DNA from: an uncultured Lachnospiraceae bacterium
Lineage (GTDB): Bacteria > Bacillota > Clostridia > Lachnospirales > Lachnospiraceae
Assembly: GCA_934432885.1 (NCBI GenBank)
Contig: CAKRYY010000020.1
Coordinates: 1 to 52,583 of the forward strand
Direction of reading: 5' to 3'
DNA length: 52,583 bases
The notes beneath the pieces are model-generated. The model was not told where the DNA came from. It saw only the letters and a program-made list of their open reading frames with translations, and searched no databases. The translations under genes and the position numbers were made by a program. Of the stretch, positions 8,782 to 16,059 are shown piece after piece (position 1 is the first letter of the stretch; each line of letters begins with the position of its first letter).

Positions 8782-10253
8782 TCCATCGCCTCCTCCTGCG
8801 CCCTTTGCAGCGCATCCATCACTGCCTTTGCCTTATTGATGCATTCCTGATATTCCTTCTCCGGTACAGAATCCGCTACGATGCCTGCTCCCGACCGGAC
8901 AAATACCTTTCCATTTTTGCAGAATGCAAGTCTTATGGCGATGCAGGTATCGAGATTTCCTGTAAAATCAAGATAGCCAATCGCGCCGCCATAAATGCCG
9001 CGTTTATTTTTCTCCAGCTCATTGATAATTTCGCAGGCTCTGATTTTGGGCGCTCCCGAAAGTGTTCCTGCCGGCAGAACGGCGTCTACCGCATCCACAG
9101 CATCCTTATCCTCTCTTATCTGCCCGCCCACCGTAGAGCCAATGTGCATAACATGTGAAAACCGCTCCACAGACATATATTTTTCCACTGTTACCGAACC
9201 AAACTGTGCGATTTTTCCAATGTCATTGCGTCCCAAATCCACCAGCATATTGTGTTCTGCACATTCCTTTTCATCGGAAAGCAGCTCTTTTTCCAGCGCC
9301 TTATCCTGCGCCTCATCCGCTCCCCTTGGTCTTGTTCCTGCAAGCGGAAAGGTATGCAGGCTGCCGTCCTTGAGCTTTACCAGCGTTTCCGGCGACGCTC
9401 CTGCAATCTCTATATCATCGCTTGAAAAATAGAACATATAGGGCGAGGGATTCGTCGTTCTTAAAATGCGGTAGGTGTCCAGAAGGCTTCCCTCATATTC
9501 CGCTTCAAAGCGGTTGGAAAGCACGACCTGAAAAATATCTCCCTCATGGATATAATGCTTTGCCGCCTCTACGATGCCGCAGTAGCTGTCTTTGTCAAAC
9601 AGCGAATGAAACTCACCCTTTACTCTGCCCGGCTCTCTTTTTTTCGGCTGCCCCGTCCGCAGCAGCTCTGCCATATTTTTCAGCTCCATAACCGCCCTGT
9701 TATACTCTGTCTCAAATTCCTCACAGCGTATATTGACAATCAGTATAATCTTCTGGCGGAAATTATCAAAGGCAATGACTTTATCGAAAAGCATCAAATC
9801 AACATCCTGAAAGCCTTCCGCATCCGCTGCATCCAGCTGCAGCGACGGCTCCGCGTATTTGATGTAATCATAGGAAAAATATCCTACCAGCCCGCCGGTA
9901 AAGGGCGGCAGCCCCGGCAGCTTGGGCGCCCGGTTGTCTGCGATGACCTGTCTGATTGTCTCTCCCGGGTGCGTTACCGGAAAGGTAAGCGACGAGCCAG
10001 AGCGTACCTTCATCATACCATCCTTACAGGTCAGCTCCATCTTAGGGTCATAGCCTAAAAAGGTATATCTGCCCCACTTCTGATGATCCTCTGCCGATTC
10101 CAGCAGGTAGCAGTGACGGCTTACGTTCTGCAAAATCCGCAGCGCCTGAATCGGCGTACAGATGTCCGATAAAATCTCACAGCTTACCGGAACAGTTTTG
10201 TACTCTCCCGATGCTGCCAGCTCCTGTATCAGTTCCCTATTCTGAATGTCCAT
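8778..10253 (-). CDS. trpE: Anthranilate synthase component I
   Basis: A 491-residue chorismate-utilising enzyme that converts chorismate to anthranilate with ammonia from TrpG. The N-terminal LLESAEDHQKWGRYTFLG block holds the feedback Trp-binding LLES element. The C-terminal catalytic domain shows GDIFQVVLSNRF, GTRPRG, ECAEHNMLVDLGRNDIG, AGTLSGAPK and RSGAGIVADS. AAAGGAGG stands seven bases before ATG 10253; an upstream frame extension to 10298 runs into repeat-like DNA and lacks a ribosome site. It is the first structural gene of the operon, about 460 bases from the promoter, with a T-box and a repeat element between. Confidence 0.97.
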   Translation of the reverse strand: MDIQNRELIQELAASGEYKTVPVSCEILSDICTPIQALRILQNVSRHCYLLESAEDHQKWGRYTFLGYDPKMELTCKDGMMKVRSGSSLTFPVTHPGETIRQVIADNRAPKLPGLPPFTGGLVGYFSYDYIKYAEPSLQLDAADAEGFQDVDLMLFDKVIAFDNFRQKIILIVNIRCEEFETEYNRAVMELKNMAELLRTGQPKKREPGRVKGEFHSLFDKDSYCGIVEAAKHYIHEGDIFQVVLSNRFEAEYEGSLLDTYRILRTTNPSPYMFYFSSDDIEIAGASPETLVKLKDGSLHTFPLAGTRPRGADEAQDKALEKELLSDEKECAEHNMLVDLGRNDIGKIAQFGSVTVEKYMSVERFSHVMHIGSTVGGQIREDKDAVDAVDAVLPAGTLSGAPKIRACEIINELEKNKRGIYGGAIGYLDFTGNLDTCIAIRLAFCKNGKVFVRSGAGIVADSVPEKEYQECINKAKAVMDALQRAQEEAME

Positions 10254-10270
10254 GTCTGCCTCCTTTGTAT

Positions 10271-10330
10271 ATCTCCGCGAGCGGTGCCTGTAAGGCAAAT
10301 TTCATCTCCGCGAGCTGCGCCTGTGATATA
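10271..10330. repeat. Two imperfect direct repeats in the trpE leader
   Basis: ATCTCCGCGAGC occurs at 10271 and again at 10304, each followed by a related GCCTGT segment, giving a ~33-base imperfect tandem unit directly upstream of the trpE ribosome site. It may be part of, or debris from, the adjoining palindromic repeat. Confidence 0.5.
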
Positions 10331-10335
10331 AAATG

Positions 10336-10445
10336 GAATCCTGCTTGCAGGATTCTCCGCCTGCGGCGGGTCGTTTTAACGACATAATTCCTTGCCGCCG
10401 CAGTGCGCTCCTCTTAATTTACAGGAAACTTTGTTTCCGTAAATT
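10336..10445. repeat. Composite palindromic repeat, copy 1
   Basis: It begins with the palindrome GAATCCTGCTTGCAGGATTC. A G/C-rich segment with TCGTTTTAACGA in the middle follows, and GCCGCCGCAGTGCGCTCC closes this part. A second hairpin (10416-10445, arms AATTTACAGGAAA/TTTCCGTAAATT) ends the element. The same order of parts recurs at 45246-45365 with the first 30 bases identical. It lies inside the transcribed trp leader, between the T-box terminator and trpE. Confidence 0.8.
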
Positions 10446-10450
10446 AAAAA

Positions 10451-10717
10451 AGACCCGTCCTTGAATAAATCAAGGACGAGTCAGATATTCTACGACCCGC
10501 GATACCACCTTGTTTCATGGGAATCCCATGCTCTCAGCAGGATACTAACATATCCCCGGCAACTAACGTATGCCCAGACGTTGTGAAATACTTGGCTATG
10601 CCTTTCCTCCACACCCTCAGCGGTCCATTTGATACTCTGCGTTCTGCCCGGCTCACACCCTCCCGGACTCTCTGTAAGTGCACAACTATCGTTATCTCCG
10701 CTTCAACGGTTTTAAAT
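10451..10717 (-). promoter_or_regulatory. Tryptophan T-box riboswitch
   Basis: On the minus strand this is a complete T-box leader. Stem I contains the AGAGAG element and, near its specifier loop, AAATGGACC with specifier codon TGG (plus positions 10625-10627), which reads tRNA-Trp. The conserved T-box core AAGGTGGTATCGCGG is at about 10497-10512, and its NGGT-type bulge would pair with the uncharged tRNA acceptor end. The intrinsic terminator GACTCGTCCTTG/CAAGGACGGGTC followed by TTTTTT is at about 10445-10482. When tRNA-Trp is uncharged the antiterminator forms and trpEGDCFBA is transcribed; charged tRNA leaves the terminator in force. Confidence 0.95.
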
Positions 10718-10724
10718 TAACCAT

Positions 10725-10753
10725 ACTTTAACACAGGAATGTAACAGCGTCAA
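10725..10753 (-). promoter_or_regulatory. Promoter of the trp operon
   Basis: TTGACG (10748-10753) and TAAAGT (10725-10730) with a 17-base spacer on the minus strand, just upstream of T-box stem I and overlapping the region just after the cis-prenyltransferase stop. Confidence 0.7.
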
Positions 10754-10768
10754 TCCCTTTTTGCATTT

Positions 10769-11392
10769 TTATCCACCCAGTGTGACGTCCTGTCTGCCAT
10801 ACCATTCCAGCGCCCGCAGAAGGTCTGTCTCTGCAAAATCTGGCCAGAGCTTTTCCTCCACATAAAAATCCGCATAGACTGACTGAATCGGCAAAAGCCC
10901 GGATAGCCTCCGCATACCGCCCCAGCGGATGATCAAATCGATTCTGGAAACTTCTGAGGAAAACGGTCTGCCATCCTCTCGGATATGGGAAAGGTCCCAC
11001 TGCCAGCCATAGTTGACCAGAAAATTGACTAAAATCCCACCGCTGCCAAACCGCGTCCGTCTTGTATACGGACGAAGCGCCCCCGGAAAACAGTCTGAAG
11101 CGTCATTTCCCACCACAAGCAGATCCGCGCCCTCTCTGCCAAGCAGCTCCACCGCCTGCACGCAGGCATCGGTAAAAGCCCGCACCTGCTCGGAGGGCCG
11201 TTTGCAGTTATCTACCGTAAACCCATAATATGTGATTTCTTTGATACCCAGCTTTTTTGCCTGCCGAAGCAGCTGTACTCCCGGCAGAAGTCCAAAGGTA
11301 TAGCCATCCTTTTTCTCCATGCCGTGTGCCTTTGCCCATCTGCGGTTCCCATCCGGAATAATTCCAATATGCTCACACCTGTGTCTGTTCAT
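10769..11392 (-). CDS. Atypical cis-prenyltransferase (UppS family)
   Basis: A 207-residue member of the undecaprenyl diphosphate synthase family. HIGIIPDGNRRWAK carries the catalytic Asp, and DLIIRWGGMRRLSG with QSVYADFYVEEKLWPDF matches the C-terminal signature. It is shorter than housekeeping UppS (~230-250). The conserved Glu of the usual RTGGE motif, a Mg ligand in E. coli UppS, is Met here (RWGGM). The SSENW motif reads TVDNC. It is therefore probably a specialised paralogue making a different or shorter prenyl diphosphate, not the essential carrier-lipid enzyme (inference). AGGTGATGCAAA precedes the ATG. It lies 36 bases after the GGDEF gene on the same strand, with no terminator seen between. 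Confidence 0.8.
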   Translation of the reverse strand: MNRHRCEHIGIIPDGNRRWAKAHGMEKKDGYTFGLLPGVQLLRQAKKLGIKEITYYGFTVDNCKRPSEQVRAFTDACVQAVELLGREGADLLVVGNDASDCFPGALRPYTRRTRFGSGGILVNFLVNYGWQWDLSHIREDGRPFSSEVSRIDLIIRWGGMRRLSGLLPIQSVYADFYVEEKLWPDFAETDLLRALEWYGRQDVTLGG

Positions 11393-11428
11393 TTTGCATC
11401 ACCTGCAATGAGTATTGCCCCGGATGCT

Positions 11429-13798
11429 CTATTTCATACCGCCTGCTTCCTCCAGAATCTTTTTAAGAACGGAATCTCTTCTTTCCTTCTTTGCCCGATA
11501 CATAATCGCATCCGCCCGGCTGAGCAGACGTTCAATCTCTGTCTTAGGCGTACAGGAAAACTCCAGACTTCCAAGGGAACATTCCACCCAGAAGGGCTTT
11601 TTCCCTTTTTCATTTCTGCGGCGGCACTCCTCGCGGACACGCGCCACATAATCATCCTTCTCTTCATCGGCAAATAAGATGACGACAAATTCATCCCCGC
11701 CGATTCTGGCTACAAACGCCTTTTCGCCAGCCTGCATTTTCAGGATTTCACCAATCTGGCAAATAGCGAAATCACCCTCTGCATGTCCAAAGTTATCGTT
11801 AATCTGCTTTAGATGGTCCAAATCTGCAAATACAATATGCGCCTTATCATCTTCTCCCGAAAGCATCTGCTGCCGCAGCTTTTCTGCCAGTCCGCGCCTG
11901 TTTAAAAGTCCCGTCAGCGCATCGGTATTGGACATGGAATGTAAAAGCTCATTTTTTGCCTCTACCTCACGCATCATTTCCTGTAATCGTTCATTCATTT
12001 CCCATTCCTTTTTGCTAAGCTCTAAGAAATGAATTGCCGTCGCAAGCTGCATGCTTGAAACATAAGCTGTGGAAATTTCATTGCTGCCGATTTCACATAG
12101 CAGCACACCGTACTGCGTCTGCTGGAAAAAGAGGAAAAATGCCATGTAGGTATGCCCTCTGCCCTGAAGCAGACCGGAAAATCCGTGCTTCCTAGTTACG
12201 ATGGGTCTTTCCCAGGGTTCATAGGCACAGGCTTCCTTTCCGTCATGGTATGCCGCCAGAAAAAGGCGCTCTGGACATTCCCATCTTTCGCCCCGTTCAT
12301 AAACCACCGGCGTTTCAAATAAAAGGATATAAGCGCTCTTCATGTTCTGTCTGGAAAGGCTTCGAACTGCCTCCAGATAAGCTGTCCTCTCATCCCGTGC
12401 ACATGCTATCATGCTCCAGACCTGCAAAGGGCCCTGCCATATCTTTCTGTTATAGTCTATCTCCGTCTCTGACTGTCCATAGCGGTAACGGTTCATTACA
12501 GATTCATTCAAAAGGCGCATCAGTTCAAGCAAGTTCTGCTTCCGGTGTGCCTGTGTTGTCAAATCTGACAATGCTGTCAGAAATTGATTGACGCAGCTTA
12601 TCGCATTTGGCAGAGAAAGCTCCTTTGTCCATCCGCAGCGCTGCAGTTCTCCAAGCAGCCCCAGAATCTGCTCTGAGCAGACAAACGCATGGAACACTTC
12701 CTTAGAAAAATAAATTCCCTCTATGGTATAGGCAACCAGTCTTTCAAATTTTTCCTGTACTTCTCTGCGAAGCGCCTCATTTAAGGTACTTAACAGAATT
12801 TCCTCTGTCATGCCTGCGGCAATCTCTGGAACCGCCTGCAGCAGCGTTTCTTCCTTCAGGTTTTGCAGATAGTCTCTGCCTTTTACCATTCCGCAGCCGC
12901 AGCTCTCTCTGAAAATAGGCTTTGCAGGCAGACAGCTTGACTGACTGGGCTTACCCTGACATAAACGCACAGCTTCTTCTAACGCCATATAGCCCATATC
13001 ATAGCCATTCTGCTCAACTGTCGTCAGCGATGGCTCCAGACTGGAGGCCATATCACTATTATCATATCCGGTTACCGCTATATCCCTGCCAATCCGCAGT
13101 CCCTTACGGGCACATGCCTTATAAACACTAACTGCCATCGCATCATTTGCCGCACAGACAGCGTCCGCATCCGGATGCCTCTCTAAAAATGCTGCAACCT
13201 CATCTGTAATGTACTGGGAATAATCTCCGGTAAGAATCATATCTTCACTGACAGGCAGCGCAAACCGCCGCATCGTATCGAGATAAGCACGTTTTCTCTC
13301 CTCTGCATCCAGATTTGTTCTTGGTCCGCTGATATGCAGGATTTTTTTGCAGCCATGCGCCCGGATCAAATGCTCCATAAGCTGACAAATGCCCTGATAA
13401 TTGTCACTGATAAAGCTGCTTACATGTGTGCCCTGTCGTCTCTCCTCCAGAATGACCTGCGGGATTCCCTCATATTTTTTAAAAAATTCCTGCTGCTCCT
13501 GCTCCTCCAAAAAGATGCAGAGCGTACCATAGGAAATAATCAGCGCATCCAGATCTCCATATAGTGCGAAATCATATATTGCATTAAACTGATATTCAAA
13601 GCTGGCATCCGACATCTCACCGGTCAGCTCCTGATAAAATCCACTGCTCTGCGTTCCTAGGAAAAATTCCAGCACCACAGGATACTTCTTTGCTGCCATA
13701 CAGATACCATGCAAAAGCTCCTTTGGATGATTGGTATATACATTTCCAATCATGACACCGATATGATAGAGCTTTTCCCGCTCTATTTCCCCCGTCAT
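11429..13798 (-). CDS. Diguanylate cyclase with LacI-type ligand-binding sensor
   Basis: A 789-residue cytoplasmic protein with no signal peptide or membrane segment. Residues about 8-300 form a periplasmic-binding-protein-like domain of the LacI/GalR effector type (YHIGVMIGNVYTNHP, CAANDAMAVSVYKACAR, VTGYDNSD) without the DNA-binding helix-turn-helix. A SCGCG motif closes it. Residues ~310-590 are an unassigned helical region ending in a coiled coil. The C-terminal ~170 residues are a GGDEF domain with DALTGLLNRRG, FADLDHLKQINDNFGHAEGD and an intact RIGGDEF active site. The RxxD inhibitory site before it is missing. It should make c-di-GMP in response to a small ligand, probably a sugar. The start overlaps the upstream epimerase-like gene by four bases (ATGA), so the two are coupled. 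Confidence 0.9.
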   Translation of the reverse strand: MTGEIEREKLYHIGVMIGNVYTNHPKELLHGICMAAKKYPVVLEFFLGTQSSGFYQELTGEMSDASFEYQFNAIYDFALYGDLDALIISYGTLCIFLEEQEQQEFFKKYEGIPQVILEERRQGTHVSSFISDNYQGICQLMEHLIRAHGCKKILHISGPRTNLDAEERKRAYLDTMRRFALPVSEDMILTGDYSQYITDEVAAFLERHPDADAVCAANDAMAVSVYKACARKGLRIGRDIAVTGYDNSDMASSLEPSLTTVEQNGYDMGYMALEEAVRLCQGKPSQSSCLPAKPIFRESCGCGMVKGRDYLQNLKEETLLQAVPEIAAGMTEEILLSTLNEALRREVQEKFERLVAYTIEGIYFSKEVFHAFVCSEQILGLLGELQRCGWTKELSLPNAISCVNQFLTALSDLTTQAHRKQNLLELMRLLNESVMNRYRYGQSETEIDYNRKIWQGPLQVWSMIACARDERTAYLEAVRSLSRQNMKSAYILLFETPVVYERGERWECPERLFLAAYHDGKEACAYEPWERPIVTRKHGFSGLLQGRGHTYMAFFLFFQQTQYGVLLCEIGSNEISTAYVSSMQLATAIHFLELSKKEWEMNERLQEMMREVEAKNELLHSMSNTDALTGLLNRRGLAEKLRQQMLSGEDDKAHIVFADLDHLKQINDNFGHAEGDFAICQIGEILKMQAGEKAFVARIGGDEFVVILFADEEKDDYVARVREECRRRNEKGKKPFWVECSLGSLEFSCTPKTEIERLLSRADAIMYRAKKERRDSVLKKILEEAGGMK

Positions 13799-14775
13799 TT
13801 CGAAAGCTCCGTCAACATTCTTATGCTGACCTCATAGGTAACGCTCTCTCCGGGCTGTAAAATAGTCAGCTCTCCCGATGCGCGCAGCTTATCTCTTCCG
13901 TCCGGCGTACAGTTTCCGGGCTCCAGACCGAGCACATAATCACGCTCGCCCATCATCTTCCATTCTGTAAAATATTTCAGATTGTCTGCATCAAAGCTGA
14001 TTTCAACACCCTGTCCAATCTCTGGGTTAAATAAAACCGCTTTTCCTTCTTTTTCAAATTTATGATAATAGCACTGCTCCTCAAAGCATGCCGTCGGCTT
14101 TAACATCTTATCCCAGCTGTCAATGCCCTCTGCTGCCCTTTCATTTCGGGGCGTTACCTTAATAGAAGGAATCTTTAAAATGGCTTTTTCCGAAAGCAGC
14201 GGATAGCCCATATTCAAATGATACAAAATCATAGCGGGGCACTCCGTATCGCCTCTGTTGGTAATCGTATCACGGATAACCAGCTTATTGTCAGAAAGCG
14301 GACAGGAAATTGTCCTCTCCAACAGCAGCTTGTGGGCAAAAATCCTCTCATCAATCATTCTTGCATGAATGCGGATTTCCTCTTCATCCTGCTCCCAGTA
14401 AGCATGCTCCGCCGGGATATTGGCAATCGTACCGTGCAGCGGCAATACCTCTCCCTCATCCTCGCAGGGCGTTCCAACCGCCGTCAGTCCGCAGGTCGTC
14501 AAAAATCCACAGGAAAATGATTTTAAAAAGCCGTCACCCACTCCATCATAATAAGCCGGCGCAACATAACCGCAGGGTGAAAAATATCCCATATTGATTC
14601 CGCGAAAGCTCAGTCTTGAAATGTCCGCGCAGCGGTCTGCCGATACGGTGAATTCCAGACCCTTTCCATTTTTCACCTGCAAAAGACGCAGACCGTCTCC
14701 CTTACCGCCAACAAGTCTATGCTCCTCCACACCATAAAGCTGGCTTTCATGTCCGATATATTTTTTCTCGTTCAT
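13795..14775 (-). CDS. Aldose 1-epimerase-like protein (DUF4432 type)
   Basis: A 326-residue beta-sandwich protein of the galactose mutarotase superfamily. It resembles the DUF4432 branch through SADRCADISRLSFRGINMG, GFLTTCGLTAVGTPCEDEGE and LPLHGTIANIPA, where a conserved His is found. Such proteins are thought to bind or epimerise sugars; the substrate is unknown. GGGAGAAGG sits two bases before ATG 14775, while an extension to 14853 has no ribosome site. The stop overlaps the start of the LacI-GGDEF gene, suggesting that the enzyme handles the same sugar the sensor reads (inference). Confidence 0.8.
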   Translation of the reverse strand: MNEKKYIGHESQLYGVEEHRLVGGKGDGLRLLQVKNGKGLEFTVSADRCADISRLSFRGINMGYFSPCGYVAPAYYDGVGDGFLKSFSCGFLTTCGLTAVGTPCEDEGEVLPLHGTIANIPAEHAYWEQDEEEIRIHARMIDERIFAHKLLLERTISCPLSDNKLVIRDTITNRGDTECPAMILYHLNMGYPLLSEKAILKIPSIKVTPRNERAAEGIDSWDKMLKPTACFEEQCYYHKFEKEGKAVLFNPEIGQGVEISFDADNLKYFTEWKMMGERDYVLGLEPGNCTPDGRDKLRASGELTILQPGESVTYEVSIRMLTELSK

Positions 14776-14836
14776 AACCTTCTCCCTTCCAAAATCTTTT
14801 TTGTATCCCCATACTTCTTTTTCTATTTTCTCACAG

Positions 14837-14867
14837 CAAAAGAGCCGGGTCAATAGCCCGGCGCTCT
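14837..14867 (-). terminator. Terminator after cobO
   Basis: On the minus strand AGAGC..CCGGG, a short loop and CCCGG.CTCT are followed by TTTTG, about 15 bases after the adenosyltransferase stop. Confidence 0.7.
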
Positions 14868-14881
14868 GGTTTCGACAAAAC

Positions 14882-15400
14882 TTAATATTCTATTCCAAAT
14901 CTCGCCTTTACGCCCTTCTCGTAAGGATGCTTTCTACAGCAAATCTCAGAGCGGTAATCACTACAGGAAAGCAGCTCTTTTGTCGGCTTCCTTCCAGTCA
15001 GGATAATTTCTACCTCCTGCCCCTTTCCATAGCTCAGTATCCGGGAAAGCAGAATTTCCGAAAGCAGCCCAAAGCGGCAGGCATGGGTAATTTCATCCAG
15101 TATGACAAAATCTGCGCAGTCTTCCTCCAGCGCTTTTAAAATCTCCTCCAGCATTTCATTATGAATGGCAGAAAGCGCCTGCTTCTGCGCCTCGCTCATT
15201 TCCCGAAAAAAAGGAAATTTCTCCCCACTTCGCAGAATACGCACGCTGGAAAGCTTAGATAATACAAAAAGCTCACCGCTTTCCCCGCTTTTCATAAACT
15301 GTGCAAAGATAATCCGCCTCTCCCTGCCAGCCGCACGCACAGCAGCCCCGACTGCTGCCGTCGTCTTTCCCTTTCCGTCTCCATAATACAGCTGAATCAT
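14882..15400 (-). CDS. cobO: Cob(I)alamin adenosyltransferase
   Basis: A 172-residue CobA/CobO/BtuR-type enzyme that transfers the adenosyl group of ATP to cob(I)alamin or a corrinoid precursor. The P-loop GDGKGKTTAAVGAAVRAAG starts at residue 8, with FVILDEITHACRFGLLS as Walker B and GRKPTKELL further on. The start ATG overlaps the stop of the preceding gene by four bases (ATGA). A longer frame reaching 15571 lies inside that gene and is not used. No other cobalamin biosynthesis genes are near, so a salvage role is plausible. Confidence 0.92.
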   Translation of the reverse strand: MIQLYYGDGKGKTTAAVGAAVRAAGRERRIIFAQFMKSGESGELFVLSKLSSVRILRSGEKFPFFREMSEAQKQALSAIHNEMLEEILKALEEDCADFVILDEITHACRFGLLSEILLSRILSYGKGQEVEIILTGRKPTKELLSCSDYRSEICCRKHPYEKGVKARFGIEY

Positions 15401-16011
15401 CCCGCATCCCCCATTTCCTTCTGCCGCATCTGGCACGCTGTATTTGCACAGTTTCTGCACAAAATGCCCTTCGACTCCTTTTCGGATAAATAGCCGATAA
15501 AAATTACGCTCTTTTTGGGATACAGCATACAGGACTCGCTGCAGGTAACGGAGAAATGCGTACTTCCACAAGCCAGATAATTCCGCAGCTCATGCAGGCT
15601 TTCAAGCGGAAGCTCCGAACCGGGAAAGGTCATTTTGGAAATACAAAGTCCCGTTTTCTGCCTTATTAGCTCTCCAAGCCGCAAATACGCCTTTTCCAAA
15701 AGCGTGCTGCCAATACATTCCAGCATATAGCTCTCCGAAAGCGCCCCTGCCCGCATATAGTCCATCTGCAAAGCATCCAGAGCTTTTCCGAGTGTCACCG
15801 CACAAAGCATGGCAGTATCCTCATCTCCGCCCGGCATATCTGGCGAAAGCGGACGCCAGTAGGCTTTTGCTTCCAACATTGCCGCCGTTCTTTCATACAG
15901 CGCAGTCAGTTTATTTTTTTCAGTTTCTGCAAAATGGTATCTTTTCCTAAGCTGCTCAAGCTCCTTTAACGTAAGCGACAAAGATAATGCCGCACTGTCT
16001 GTCTGCTCCAT
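15397..16011 (-). CDS. Probable methionine synthase activation-domain-like protein
   Basis: A 204-residue soluble protein. The N-terminal part is helical. The C-terminal half contains SCMLYPKKSVIFIGYL, which recalls the cobalamin-facing loop of the MetH activation domain, and ends in a Cys cluster LCRNCANTACQMRQ that recalls the C-terminal CxxC..C.YR tail of stand-alone clostridial activation-domain proteins. Coupling to cobO (4-base overlap) supports a corrinoid role such as reactivation of an oxidised corrinoid enzyme. ATG 16011 follows AAAGGGAAG; a GTG at 16044 also opens the frame. The family call is moderate and was made from motifs only. Confidence 0.55.
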   Translation of the reverse strand: MEQTDSAALSLSLTLKELEQLRKRYHFAETEKNKLTALYERTAAMLEAKAYWRPLSPDMPGGDEDTAMLCAVTLGKALDALQMDYMRAGALSESYMLECIGSTLLEKAYLRLGELIRQKTGLCISKMTFPGSELPLESLHELRNYLACGSTHFSVTCSESCMLYPKKSVIFIGYLSEKESKGILCRNCANTACQMRQKEMGDAG

Positions 16012-16059
16012 CCGCTTCCCTTTCTGATGCGCCGCCTTAAACACTATACCTTTCAGGCA

